Assembly: GCA_937978655.1 (NCBI GenBank)
Contig: CALJUX010000014.1
Location: 31,450 to 95,449 of the forward strand
Reading direction: 5' to 3'
Source of the DNA: an uncultured Chromatiaceae bacterium
GTDB lineage: Bacteria > Pseudomonadota > Gammaproteobacteria > Enterobacterales > Alteromonadaceae
Length of the DNA: 64,000 bases
Within the stretch, counting starts at the first letter, position 1, and the number at the start of each line of letters is the position of its first letter. Below the pieces are notes generated by a model. The model did not search any database and was not told the origin of the DNA. It was given only the letters and a program-made list of their open reading frames with translations. Position numbers and translations under genes: made by a program. Shown here piece by piece: positions 17,111-25,594 of this stretch.

Positions 17111-18147
17111 ACCGGTTGACTCTGTTGTGGTGGCAGGGCGATGGCGACGCGAAAACCGGCCGGCAGGCTTTGTACCATCAACTGGGCACTGTCGCCAAAA
17201 TGCTGGAACAGCCGGTCACGAATATTGCGCAGACCCACACCGGTGCCATGACTGACATCCGCCTGCACGCCTGGCCCATCGTCCTGCACCAATAATTGCA
17301 CTTTACCATCCAGCGCACTGCCGGAAATGGTGATAGTGGCACCACTCTGGCGCACCGCGACGGCATATTTAATGGCGTTTTCCACCAGCGGTTGCAACAG
17401 CAGCGCCGGCACCAGTTGCTGTTTCACCTGCTCATCGACTTGCCATTGCACCCGGAGTTTGTCGCCGAAGCGGGTTTTTTGCAGCGTCAGATAAGCCTCA
17501 ATCGCAGCGAGTTCATCGGCCAGCCGCACCAGCGAGTCGGGCGAGTGACTCAGTGAATAACGCAAAAATGTCGAGAGTTGTTCTGACATCAGCTCGGCAT
17601 CGTCAAAACGTTCCGCTTCCAGCAATGCACAGACCGAATTCAGCGCATTAAAAGTGAAATGTGGATTCAGCTGATGGCGCAGCGCCTGCAATTCCAGTTG
17701 CTGAATATTCTGCGCCAGCCGGTGCGATTCCTCGAGCTGTGCCTGCTGCTGGCAATAGCGATTAAAACTGAGAAAACCGGCGGCCCAGACAAAAAAAGCC
17801 AGCGCATGGGTGTCCAGCTGGCCGAGCAATAAATTCAGATGGAAATCGTACTTTTTCCATAACACCATAGTGGTCAGGTTAAACAGCGGAATATAACAAA
17901 GCGCCAGCGCAGCGGTGGCCAGAAACAAACTCAGGGTCGATAGTTGCCGGCGTTGACTGAGGCTAATCAGCATGCTGGTCAGCAGCAGCTGCACCACCGC
18001 CGGGCACAATGCCAGCAGCACATATTTCAGTGCCAGTTTTTCGCTCCAGACCAGCGCTTCCAGCAGGACGTTCGCCAGCTGGAATGTCGCCACGAGGCAC
18101 CAGAACCACAGGTTAAAACGAAATAAACGCGCTAAATCCAGTGGCAT
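17107..18147 (-). CDS. LytS/YehU-type sensor histidine kinase, intact
   Basis: The protein has about 346 residues: four hydrophobic segments in the first 150 residues, then LNPHFTFNALNSVCALL with the phosphoacceptor His, and an ATPase domain with an intact N-box (QPLVENAIKYAV) and glycine boxes (DDGPGV and GTGVGLRNIRDRL). It senses an unknown signal in the membrane and should phosphorylate the LytTR regulator encoded two genes downstream. The start is uncertain between ATG at 18147 and ATG at 18153; the first is better spaced from GGGG. The stop overlaps the degenerate kinase gene. Confidence 0.9.
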   Translation of the reverse strand: MPLDLARLFRFNLWFWCLVATFQLANVLLEALVWSEKLALKYVLLALCPAVVQLLLTSMLISLSQRRQLSTLSLFLATAALALCYIPLFNLTTMVLWKKYDFHLNLLLGQLDTHALAFFVWAAGFLSFNRYCQQQAQLEESHRLAQNIQQLELQALRHQLNPHFTFNALNSVCALLEAERFDDAELMSEQLSTFLRYSLSHSPDSLVRLADELAAIEAYLTLQKTRFGDKLRVQWQVDEQVKQQLVPALLLQPLVENAIKYAVAVRQSGATITISGSALDGKVQLLVQDDGPGVQADVSHGTGVGLRNIRDRLFQHFGDSAQLMVQSLPAGFRVAIALPPQQSQPV

Positions 18148-18286
18148 TAACATCACCCCGCAACTGCCGACAGGCCTCAGTATAAGAATAATGCAGGGGC
18201 AAAGCGCAAGTGCGGGGTCAGCGGAGGCCGGGCTGGGATAAGCAGGGACAAGCGGGGGCGACCCCGCAGGTCAGTGTCGTTGCGGT

Positions 18287-19786
18287 TCATTCGCGTAAAT
18301 ACCTCAGTAGTTTATCAAAAGCCCGGTAGCTCAGCGCTTCCAGCAAATGGGCTCTGCTGATCTGATCAGCCTCTGCCAGATCGGCCACAGTGCGCGCCAC
18401 TTTCCACAGTTTGTGAAAACTGCGGCTGGACAGCTGCAACTGTTGCACCGCCTGCTCCAGAAAAACGCTGTCGCTGTCCTGCAGCGGGCAGTGGCGCTCC
18501 AGTTCACCACTACTGAGCCGGGCATTGGGTTTGCCCTGGCGTTGCAGCTGACGTTCGCGTCCGGCAAGGACCCGGGCCGCCACCAGGTTACTGCTGTCGC
18601 CGTTGCGGGTCTGACTGAGCTGGCCTGGCGCCAGCCAGGGCACTTCGAGTTGCAGGTCGATACGGTCAGTCAGTGGCCCGGAGATCCGCGCCAGATAGCG
18701 CAGAATTTGTTCTTTGCTGGCCCGCCCGTCCAGATGGTGACCACTGGGGCTGGGATTGAGTGCCGCCACCAGTTGAAACTGTGCCGGAAACTCGGCCTGA
18801 CGACCGGCACGGGAAATATGCACCACCCCGGTTTCCAGCGGTTCGCGTAATGCATCCAGCACATGGCGCTGAAATTCCGGCAGCTCGTCTAAAAACAGCA
18901 CACCATGGTGCGCCAGTGAAATTTCACCCGGTTTGGGCAGTTTGCCACCACCGGCCAGGGCCGGCGCAGAACTGGTATGGTGGGGCTGGCGAAAGGGCCG
19001 CTGGCGCAAACCAGCTGGCGCCGGCAGTGCTGCAATCGAATATAAAGCGGCGCTTTCCAGTGCTTCGGCGAAGGTCAGCGGTGGCAGAATACCGGGCAGA
19101 CGTTGCGCCAGCATGGATTTTCCGGTGCCGGGCGGACCAAACATCAATAAGTTATGTCCGCCACAGGCGGCGATCTCTAAAGCGCGTTTGGCATGTTGCT
19201 GACCTTTGACGTCGGACAGGCATAATGTGGTGGCTGGCGGCTGCACAGCCGGTGCCGGGATCTGTGGCAGGGCCTGCTGACCCAATAAGTGGCTGTGAAC
19301 CTGCAGCAAATGCCAGGCTCCCAGCACAGTGACATCAGGGATCTGCTGCGCGATGATGGCATTTGGCATCGGCAGCAACAGGGCGCGGCCGGCCTGCTGC
19401 GCAGCCAGCGCCAGCGGAATTTCACCGACGACGGGGCGGATCTCGCCGGACAGTGCCAGTTCGCCATAAAATTCGGTGTTCTCGACGGCACAGGCCGGCA
19501 GCTGTCCACTGGCGACCAGAATGCCGACGGCGATCGGCAGGTCAAAGCGGCCGCCTTCTTTGGGTAAATCCGCCGGCGCCAGGTTCACGATAATTTTCCG
19601 ATCCGGAAATTCAAAGCCGCAGGTGAGCAGTGCGCTGCGCACCCGATCCCGCGCCTCCCGAACTGTCGTTTCTGCCAGCCCAACCAGCTGAAATGCCGGT
19701 AAGCCGGCCGACAGATGCACTTCAATGGTGACTGGCGGGGCATCCAGCCCAAGCCTTGCCCTGCAGTGGATCAGTGCCAGCGTCAT
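18287..19786 (-). CDS. comM: ComM/YifB family AAA+ ATPase (Mg-chelatase-like)
   Basis: ComM is a hexameric helicase that promotes branch migration during natural transformation. The protein has 499 residues from the ATG at 19786, chosen because AAGGA lies 6 nt upstream; the frame also opens at a GTG eight codons earlier. The N-terminal Lon-protease-like domain (about 1-165) is followed by the AAA+ core with Walker A GPPGTGKSMLAQRL (near 215) and Walker B LFLDELPEF, and then the Mg_chelatase C-terminal part. The family occurs widely, including in species not known to be competent. Confidence 0.93.
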   Translation of the reverse strand: MTLALIHCRARLGLDAPPVTIEVHLSAGLPAFQLVGLAETTVREARDRVRSALLTCGFEFPDRKIIVNLAPADLPKEGGRFDLPIAVGILVASGQLPACAVENTEFYGELALSGEIRPVVGEIPLALAAQQAGRALLLPMPNAIIAQQIPDVTVLGAWHLLQVHSHLLGQQALPQIPAPAVQPPATTLCLSDVKGQQHAKRALEIAACGGHNLLMFGPPGTGKSMLAQRLPGILPPLTFAEALESAALYSIAALPAPAGLRQRPFRQPHHTSSAPALAGGGKLPKPGEISLAHHGVLFLDELPEFQRHVLDALREPLETGVVHISRAGRQAEFPAQFQLVAALNPSPSGHHLDGRASKEQILRYLARISGPLTDRIDLQLEVPWLAPGQLSQTRNGDSSNLVAARVLAGRERQLQRQGKPNARLSSGELERHCPLQDSDSVFLEQAVQQLQLSSRSFHKLWKVARTVADLAEADQISRAHLLEALSYRAFDKLLRYLRE

Positions 19787-19964
19787 ACTCGTCCTTGTTG
19801 ATGATGTCACAGCTAATGTTTAGCGGAAGGTTAATTTATTGCAAATTAAATTAACGCCTATGCCTGGCTGGCGCGCTGACTTCCTTCTTGCATTGGAAGC
19901 CGCTACACTGGTCGCATATCCTTTATCTCGCTGTTTTTTCTGACCGCATTTCATCCGGGCTCCC

Positions 19965-21434
19965 ATGATCACAGAAGTTCATACCGCTAAAAGTCGTTAT
20001 CTGTTTTTTCGGGTGATTGGTTACCTGCTGGTGATTTTGTCGATGTTTATGCTGCTGACAGCCGGTGTCGCGGTCTATTTTAACGAGCAGAGTTTCTGGA
20101 GTTACCTGATCAGCAGCCTGCTGACTATCAGCGTTGGCTACAGCCTGGTCTATAAAGGCCGGCATGATTTTGTGCTGATGAAACGCCAGTTATTTTTGCT
20201 GACCACCTTGTGTTGGGTGTCGATTTGTCTGTTTGCAACCTTGCCTTTTGTGCTGGTGTTGCCGGGGATCAGTTATGTCGATGCGGTATTTGAAACTGTC
20301 TCCGCGATCACCACCACCGGTGCCACAGTGTTAAAGGGCCTTGATACCATGCCGCGTGGGTTGCTGTTCTGGCGCGCCGTGCTGCAGTGGATTGGCGGTG
20401 TCGGTATTATCGTGATGGCTATCGCCATTTTGCCGGCGCTGAAAATCGGCGGGATGAAGCTCTTTAAAACGGAAAACTCGGATATTTCCGAGAAAATTCT
20501 GCCACGCAGCTCCAGCTTATCGCTGATGATCGGCGTGGTGTATCTGACGATGTCAGCCAGCTGCATGACATTGTTTTATCTGTTTGGCATGAATGGTTTT
20601 GATGCGATCACCCATGGCATGACGACGGTCGCGACCGGCGGTTTTGCCAATTATGATGCGTCTTTTGGGCATTTTAACGATCAGCCGGCGCTGTTGTGGA
20701 TAGCGTCGCTGTTTATGTTGTTGTCGGCGTTGCCGCTGGTCTTACTGGTTGGCACTGTTCGTGGTCATAAATGGTTGTTGCTGCGTGACCCTCAGGTGCG
20801 GGCCTTTCTGACGATCACTGCATTTTGTGTGTTGTTACTGACCTTGTACCAGTATCACCATAACGCCCGCCCGCTGCTGGATGCGCTGACCCACACCACT
20901 TTTAATGTTGTTTCTATTATCACCACCTGTGGTTTTGCCAGTGAAAACTACGCCGCCTGGGGTGGCCTTGCGCTGATTATCTTTTTCTATCTGACCTTTT
21001 CCGGCGGCTGCTCCGGGTCAACCACCGGCGGTTTAAAAGTGTTCCGCACCCAGCTGGCCGGCCTGTTGTTGATTAAACAATTTAAACTGCTGGTGCATCC
21101 GAATGCGGTCTGGGTGCAGAAATATGGCAGCAAACCCGTCAATGACCAGCTGCTTGGCTCTGTGCTGGCATTTTGTTTTATTTATTTTGCCTCGATTGGC
21201 GCGCTGGCACTTGGCCTGTCCATGTACGAACTGGATTTTGTCACCGCGCTGACCGGTGCTGCGACAGCCATCAGTAATGTGGGGCCAGGCCTTGGGCCGG
21301 TGATTGGCCCGGATGGCACTTTTGCCAGTCTGCCGGATGGTGCCAAGTGGCTGATTAGCTTTGGGATGTTATTGGGCCGGCTCGAAATTCTGACCGTTTT
21401 ATTATTATTCACCCCGATGTACTGGCGGTTTTAA
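19965..21434 (+). CDS. trkH: TrkH family potassium uptake protein
   Basis: TrkH is the membrane subunit of the Trk K+ uptake system and works with the cytoplasmic NAD/ATP-binding TrkA, which is not in this window. The 489-residue length fits. The four pore-loop repeats are visible as FETVSAITTTGATV, THGMTTVATGGFANY, HTTFNVVSIITTCGFAS and GAATAISNVGPGLG, including the selectivity-filter glycines. No strong ribosome site precedes the ATG. The gene is monocistronic between comM (divergent) and the TetR cluster. Confidence 0.94.
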   Translation: MITEVHTAKSRYLFFRVIGYLLVILSMFMLLTAGVAVYFNEQSFWSYLISSLLTISVGYSLVYKGRHDFVLMKRQLFLLTTLCWVSICLFATLPFVLVLPGISYVDAVFETVSAITTTGATVLKGLDTMPRGLLFWRAVLQWIGGVGIIVMAIAILPALKIGGMKLFKTENSDISEKILPRSSSLSLMIGVVYLTMSASCMTLFYLFGMNGFDAITHGMTTVATGGFANYDASFGHFNDQPALLWIASLFMLLSALPLVLLVGTVRGHKWLLLRDPQVRAFLTITAFCVLLLTLYQYHHNARPLLDALTHTTFNVVSIITTCGFASENYAAWGGLALIIFFYLTFSGGCSGSTTGGLKVFRTQLAGLLLIKQFKLLVHPNAVWVQKYGSKPVNDQLLGSVLAFCFIYFASIGALALGLSMYELDFVTALTGAATAISNVGPGLGPVIGPDGTFASLPDGAKWLISFGMLLGRLEILTVLLLFTPMYWRF

Positions 21435-21473
21435 TGTCGTCGCTGCTGGCCGGCAGATTTTTCCGGTATTGCC

Positions 21474-21501
21474 TTGCGTTGCCGTGGTTTTCACCTAAAA
21501 T
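21474..21501 (+). promoter_or_regulatory. Candidate sigma-70 promoter of the TetR-MMPL cluster
   Basis: TTGCGT at 21474-21479 is separated by 16 nt from TAAAAT at 21496-21501. The start site would fall within the palindrome described in the next entry, about 25 nt before the TetR gene. This is a read-by-eye call. Confidence 0.45.
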
Positions 21502-21513
21502 GACGATCCGTCA
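21501..21513. promoter_or_regulatory. Candidate TetR operator (TGACG-N3-CGTCA)
   Basis: A perfect inverted repeat with 5-bp arms and a 3-nt centre lies at the -10/+1 region in front of the TetR gene. The position suits autorepression of the whole cluster. Similar TGAC-containing palindromes are common TetR/AcrR-type operators. Confidence 0.5.
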
Positions 21514-21532
21514 ATAATCTGCGGCCACTTTG

Positions 21533-22315
21533 ATGACAGATGCTCTGCCAGCAGCAACGCCCTCGCCAACGGCCCGCAGCAAAGCCCGGCAACAACGGGA
21601 ACAACAGTTGTTGCAGCTGGCACAACAAATCTTGCAACAGGATGGTTTTGCCGGCCTGACTATGGACCGGCTGGCAGCCTTGTTAGATGTCTCTAAAGGC
21701 ACACTTTATAATCACTTTTGCAGCAAAGAAGATGTGTTAACCGCGCTCAGCGTTGACTCGTTACAACGGCTGTTATTACGTTTTGAACAGGCTGCGGCAT
21801 TTGCCGGCCATAGCCGCGAGCGCGCGCTGGCGCTGCATCATGCGTATTCAGACTTTGGCGCGGCCGAGCCGACGTTGTTTTTATGTCTGCTCAGTGCCGC
21901 CACGCCGGCCGTGGCCGAGAAAAGTTCTGCCGTGCGGCTGGAGCTGCGTCAACAGCTGGAAGCCGCGTTGCTGGCGCAATGTCAGGCGGTACTGGCTGCT
22001 GCAGTGGCCGATGGCAGTCTGCGCTTACCCGCAGGTGTGGCCGCGGAGCAATATGCATGTATCAACTGGGCACTGGCGTTTGGCTGTAATGCATTGTGGG
22101 GCGCGCAGCGCCAGCCCGGCTTATTCGCCGGCGTGCAGGCGGCAGAGGTCCATCTTTGCAGTCTCAATCTGCTGTTTGACGGCATGGGCTGGTTGCCTTT
22201 GTCATCAGACTGGAATTATCAGCACAGCTGGCAGCAGTTCAGTCAGCTGTCCTTCAATCCGGCATCACCGCAGCCCGCGGCGCCCGGCCCTCAACATGCA
22301 CAGGAGAACGCATGA
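21533..22315 (+). CDS. TetR/AcrR family transcriptional regulator
   Basis: The protein has 260 residues. The N-terminal helix-turn-helix domain (residues about 15-70) is typical of TetR: LTMDRLAALLDVSKGTLYNHFCSKEDVL. The C-terminal ligand-binding half is divergent and its effector cannot be predicted; a hydrophobic ligand is plausible given the adjacent MMPL transporter. The ATG at 21533 is preferred to the TTG one codon earlier. The stop overlaps the transporter start (ATGA), so regulator and target are translationally coupled. Confidence 0.9.
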   Translation: MTDALPAATPSPTARSKARQQREQQLLQLAQQILQQDGFAGLTMDRLAALLDVSKGTLYNHFCSKEDVLTALSVDSLQRLLLRFEQAAAFAGHSRERALALHHAYSDFGAAEPTLFLCLLSAATPAVAEKSSAVRLELRQQLEAALLAQCQAVLAAAVADGSLRLPAGVAAEQYACINWALAFGCNALWGAQRQPGLFAGVQAAEVHLCSLNLLFDGMGWLPLSSDWNYQHSWQQFSQLSFNPASPQPAAPGPQHAQENA

Positions 22316-24624
22316 AACATCCCTGGTTAAATTACACATTGCAACGGCCGTGGCTGGCGACCGCTTTGGTGTTGCTGGTGACCATTCTGTGCAGTCTTGG
22401 GGCAAAAAATCTGTATTTCCGCGGCGATTTCCGGATTTTCTTCTCGCCGGATAATCCGCAGATGCAGGCGTTTGAGCGGATGCAGACCCAGTTTAATAAA
22501 AGCGACAACATCATGATTGCGGTGGTGCCTGCCGGCGGCACCGTTTTTAACGCTGAAGTGCTGACGGTGGTGAAAAAACTGACCGATGCGGCCTGGCAGA
22601 CCCCTTATTCAATCCGGGTGGATTCAATCACCAACTTCCAGCACACCGAAGCACAGGACGACGACTTACTGGTTGAAGATCTGCTGCTGGATGTGGCTGA
22701 TCTGAACGATGAAAAAATAAAGAAAATCAGCACTGTGGTGCAAAATGAACCAGCGTTACTGAAACGGCTGGTGTCGGAAGACCTGCAGATGACGGCCGTG
22801 AATATTACGGTGCAGCTGCCGGAGAAAAATCAGAATCAGGAAGTCAGTGATGTCTATGATCATGTCGAAGCGCTGACGCAGCAACTGGCTGCAGAACATC
22901 CGTCGGTCCGCTTTGAACTGGCCGGTGTCATCGCGCTGAATAATGCATTTACCACCGAGGCGCAGCATGACGCCGGTTTGCTGGTGCCGATGATGTTCGT
23001 GACGATCATTCTGATCCTGGCGCTGATGCTGCGTTCGGCGCTGGCGGCCTTTGCCGTGGTGGTGATTATTCTGCTGACCATTGGCGCCACGCTGGGGCTG
23101 GCGGGCTGGGCGGGCATTTTCTTAAGCACTGCGACCGTCAATGTGCCGACGCTGGTGATGACACTGGCCGTGGCCGACAGTGTGCATCTGATTGCTTCGA
23201 CTCAATTTTTACTGCGCCAGGGACATAGCAAGCCGGAGGCGATCCGCCAGGCGATGTTGATCAACGCGATGCCGGTGTTTATTACCAGCGCCACCACCGC
23301 GGTGGGCTTTTTAACGCTGAATTTTTCTGAAGTGCCTATCCTGCGTGATTTTGGCAATATGGTGGCGGTGGGCGTGATGCTGGCCTGGTTACTGACGATT
23401 TTGTTACTGCCGGCGCTGCTGGCGCTGCTGCCGATCAGCGCAGGTCATCAGTCGAAAGATTTCTCCGGAATGGACCAGCTGGCTGAATTTGTGATCCGCC
23501 GGCCAGGCGCCATTGTGGTCGGGACTGTGCTGCTGACGCTGGCGGGTGGTTACCTGACCATGCAAAACCGCATTAACGATGAGGCGGTGAAATATTTCTC
23601 GCAGGATACCCATTATCGTCAGGCGATGGACACGCTGGAGCAGCGTTTTGGCGGCGTTTCCGCCATTGATTTTGCCATCGACAGCGGCCGGGAGTCCGGC
23701 GTCAATGACCCGGCGTTTATCGCCGCCATTGATGCCTTTGGCGATTATCTGCAAACGTTGCCTGAGGTGAAACACGTCAGCCGCATCAGCGACACCTATA
23801 AACGGCTGAACAAAAGTATGCACGGCGACGACCCCGCTTGGTATCGTCTGCCGGAAAGTGCCGAGCTGGCGGCGCAATATCTGCTGATGTATGAAATGTC
23901 GCTGCCATTTGGCCTGGATTTAAGTAATCAGCTGGATTTAGATAAAAGCGCCACCAAAGTCGGCATCACGCTGCAGAATTTGGGCAGCAAAGAAATGACG
24001 GCGCTGGAACAGCAAACGGTTGGCTGGTTCAGGCAGCATTACCCACAATACACGCTGGAGGCCTCCAGCACGTCGCTGATGTTTGCCCATATCGGCGAGC
24101 GGAATATGGCCAGTATGATGCAAAGCCTGCCACTGGCGGCGGTGTTGATTTCGGCACTGCTGATCTTAAGCCTGCGTTCGTGGAAATTGGGTACCCTGAG
24201 TTTGCTGCCGAACGTGGTGCCGGCCTTGCTGGGCTTTGGCGTCTGGCAATTATTGTCCGGTGAAATCAATCTGGGGCTGTCGGTGGTCGCGTCGATGAGT
24301 CTGGGCATTATTGTCGATGATACGGTGCATTTTCTGGCCAAATATCAGCATGCCCGTCAGGAAGGACGCAATGCCGAAGACGCGGTGCGTTATGCCTTTC
24401 ACAGTGTGGGCTGGGCCTTGGTTGTCACCACCGTGGTGCTGGTGATAGGTTTCTCGGTGTTGCTGTTGTCCGATTTCCGGCTGAACTCAGATATGGGCTT
24501 GTTAACCGGCATCATTCTGCTGATTGCGCTGATTGTTGATTTCTTGTTTTTGCCGGCGGTCTTGCTCAAACTGGATCGCAAAGCCTATCAAACGGCACCT
24601 TCTTCTCATTCGAACGGAGTCTGA
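22312..24624 (+). CDS. RND/MMPL superfamily inner-membrane transporter
   Basis: The protein has 770 residues organised as two repeats of one membrane helix, a large periplasmic loop and five clustered helices, as in MMPL/HpnN-type transporters of lipids and other hydrophobic compounds. Characteristic helix segments include VPTLVMTLAVADSVHLIAS and SMSLGIIVDDTVHFLAKY, whose acidic residues correspond to the proton-relay position of RND proteins. The substrate is unknown. It is coupled to the TetR gene before it and followed 1 nt later by the LolA-like gene, which suggests a trans-periplasmic lipid route. Confidence 0.92.
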   Translation: MKHPWLNYTLQRPWLATALVLLVTILCSLGAKNLYFRGDFRIFFSPDNPQMQAFERMQTQFNKSDNIMIAVVPAGGTVFNAEVLTVVKKLTDAAWQTPYSIRVDSITNFQHTEAQDDDLLVEDLLLDVADLNDEKIKKISTVVQNEPALLKRLVSEDLQMTAVNITVQLPEKNQNQEVSDVYDHVEALTQQLAAEHPSVRFELAGVIALNNAFTTEAQHDAGLLVPMMFVTIILILALMLRSALAAFAVVVIILLTIGATLGLAGWAGIFLSTATVNVPTLVMTLAVADSVHLIASTQFLLRQGHSKPEAIRQAMLINAMPVFITSATTAVGFLTLNFSEVPILRDFGNMVAVGVMLAWLLTILLLPALLALLPISAGHQSKDFSGMDQLAEFVIRRPGAIVVGTVLLTLAGGYLTMQNRINDEAVKYFSQDTHYRQAMDTLEQRFGGVSAIDFAIDSGRESGVNDPAFIAAIDAFGDYLQTLPEVKHVSRISDTYKRLNKSMHGDDPAWYRLPESAELAAQYLLMYEMSLPFGLDLSNQLDLDKSATKVGITLQNLGSKEMTALEQQTVGWFRQHYPQYTLEASSTSLMFAHIGERNMASMMQSLPLAAVLISALLILSLRSWKLGTLSLLPNVVPALLGFGVWQLLSGEINLGLSVVASMSLGIIVDDTVHFLAKYQHARQEGRNAEDAVRYAFHSVGWALVVTTVVLVIGFSVLLLSDFRLNSDMGLLTGIILLIALIVDFLFLPAVLLKLDRKAYQTAPSSHSNGV

Positions 24625-24625
24625 T

Positions 24626-25459
24626 ATGAATACCTCTGAAGCATCATTTGTGATCCCGGCCCCGCGGCGTTTCTGGCGGCATGTTTTAACCGGCTTATGC
24701 TGTCTGGGGCTGCTCAGTGCCGTGTTGCCGGCGTCAGCCGACGATGGCGGCAAAGGCCTGACTATAGCAAAAGAGCGCAAAGTCCGTGACGAGGGCTGGA
24801 AAGACAGTGAGTCAAAAACGACGATGGTACTGCGCAACGCCCAAGGTGAAGAAAATACCCGCGAGATCCGCAGTATTAATCTCGAGGTCGCCAATGATGG
24901 TGATAAAGGCCTGACCATTTTTGATGAACCCAAAGACGTGCGTGGCACTGCGTTTCTGAATCACTCGCACACCGGCAAACCAGATGACCAATGGTTGTAT
25001 CTGCCGTCGGTGAAACGGGTGAAACGTATCGCGTCACGCAATAAATCCGGTCCATTTATGGCCAGTGAATTTTCTTATGAAGATCTCAGCTCATTTGAGC
25101 TGGAGAAATATAAATTCACCTGGTTGCGTGATGAGCAGCTCAATGGCGAAGCGGTTTTTGTGGTTGAACAGCTGCCGCTGGACGAATTTTCCGGTTACAG
25201 CAAAAGTGTGGTCTGGCTGGATCAGGCCGAATACCGTGCCCGCAAAATCGAATTTTATGATCGGAAAAATACCTTGTTAAAAACCCTGGTGATGAGTGAC
25301 TACAAGCAGTATCTGAATAAATACTGGCGGCCACTGAAATTGCAGATGACCAATCATCAGACCGGTAAAAGTACTGACTTGCTGATCCGTGAGATTGAAT
25401 TTGGCAAAGGCCGTACCGATGCTGATTTTGATACGAATGCATTACAACGCAGCCGTTGA
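24626..25459 (+). CDS. Outer membrane lipoprotein-sorting (LolA-like) periplasmic protein
   Basis: The protein has 277 residues from the ATG at 24626 (GGAG 7 nt upstream). The frame is open further upstream but overlaps the transporter, so that extension is not used. A signal peptide is followed by a cleavage site near ASADDGG. The body matches COG2834-type LolA-fold proteins (EPKDVRGTAFLNHSH, DDQWLYLPSVKRVKRI, GPFMASEFSYEDLSSFE). Such proteins pair with MMPL transporters and probably carry a lipid across the periplasm. The gap to the transporter stop is one base. Confidence 0.9.
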   Translation: MNTSEASFVIPAPRRFWRHVLTGLCCLGLLSAVLPASADDGGKGLTIAKERKVRDEGWKDSESKTTMVLRNAQGEENTREIRSINLEVANDGDKGLTIFDEPKDVRGTAFLNHSHTGKPDDQWLYLPSVKRVKRIASRNKSGPFMASEFSYEDLSSFELEKYKFTWLRDEQLNGEAVFVVEQLPLDEFSGYSKSVVWLDQAEYRARKIEFYDRKNTLLKTLVMSDYKQYLNKYWRPLKLQMTNHQTGKSTDLLIREIEFGKGRTDADFDTNALQRSR

Positions 25460-25594
25460 GGTCAGGTGCTGGCTCGCTCTGGCCTGAGAATTGCTGAATG
25501 AGTTGTTTTGAACAGGCGTCTGGTTGGTAAGTGGGCTGATTTCAGCCATGCTGAAATCAGCTGAGACGGCGGCAAGGTCAGATCCCGGAATTAG

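Noticed and set aside
24533..24625. N-terminal extension of the LolA-like protein into the transporter gene
   Set aside because: It overlaps conserved transporter sequence out of frame and would place the signal peptide internally.
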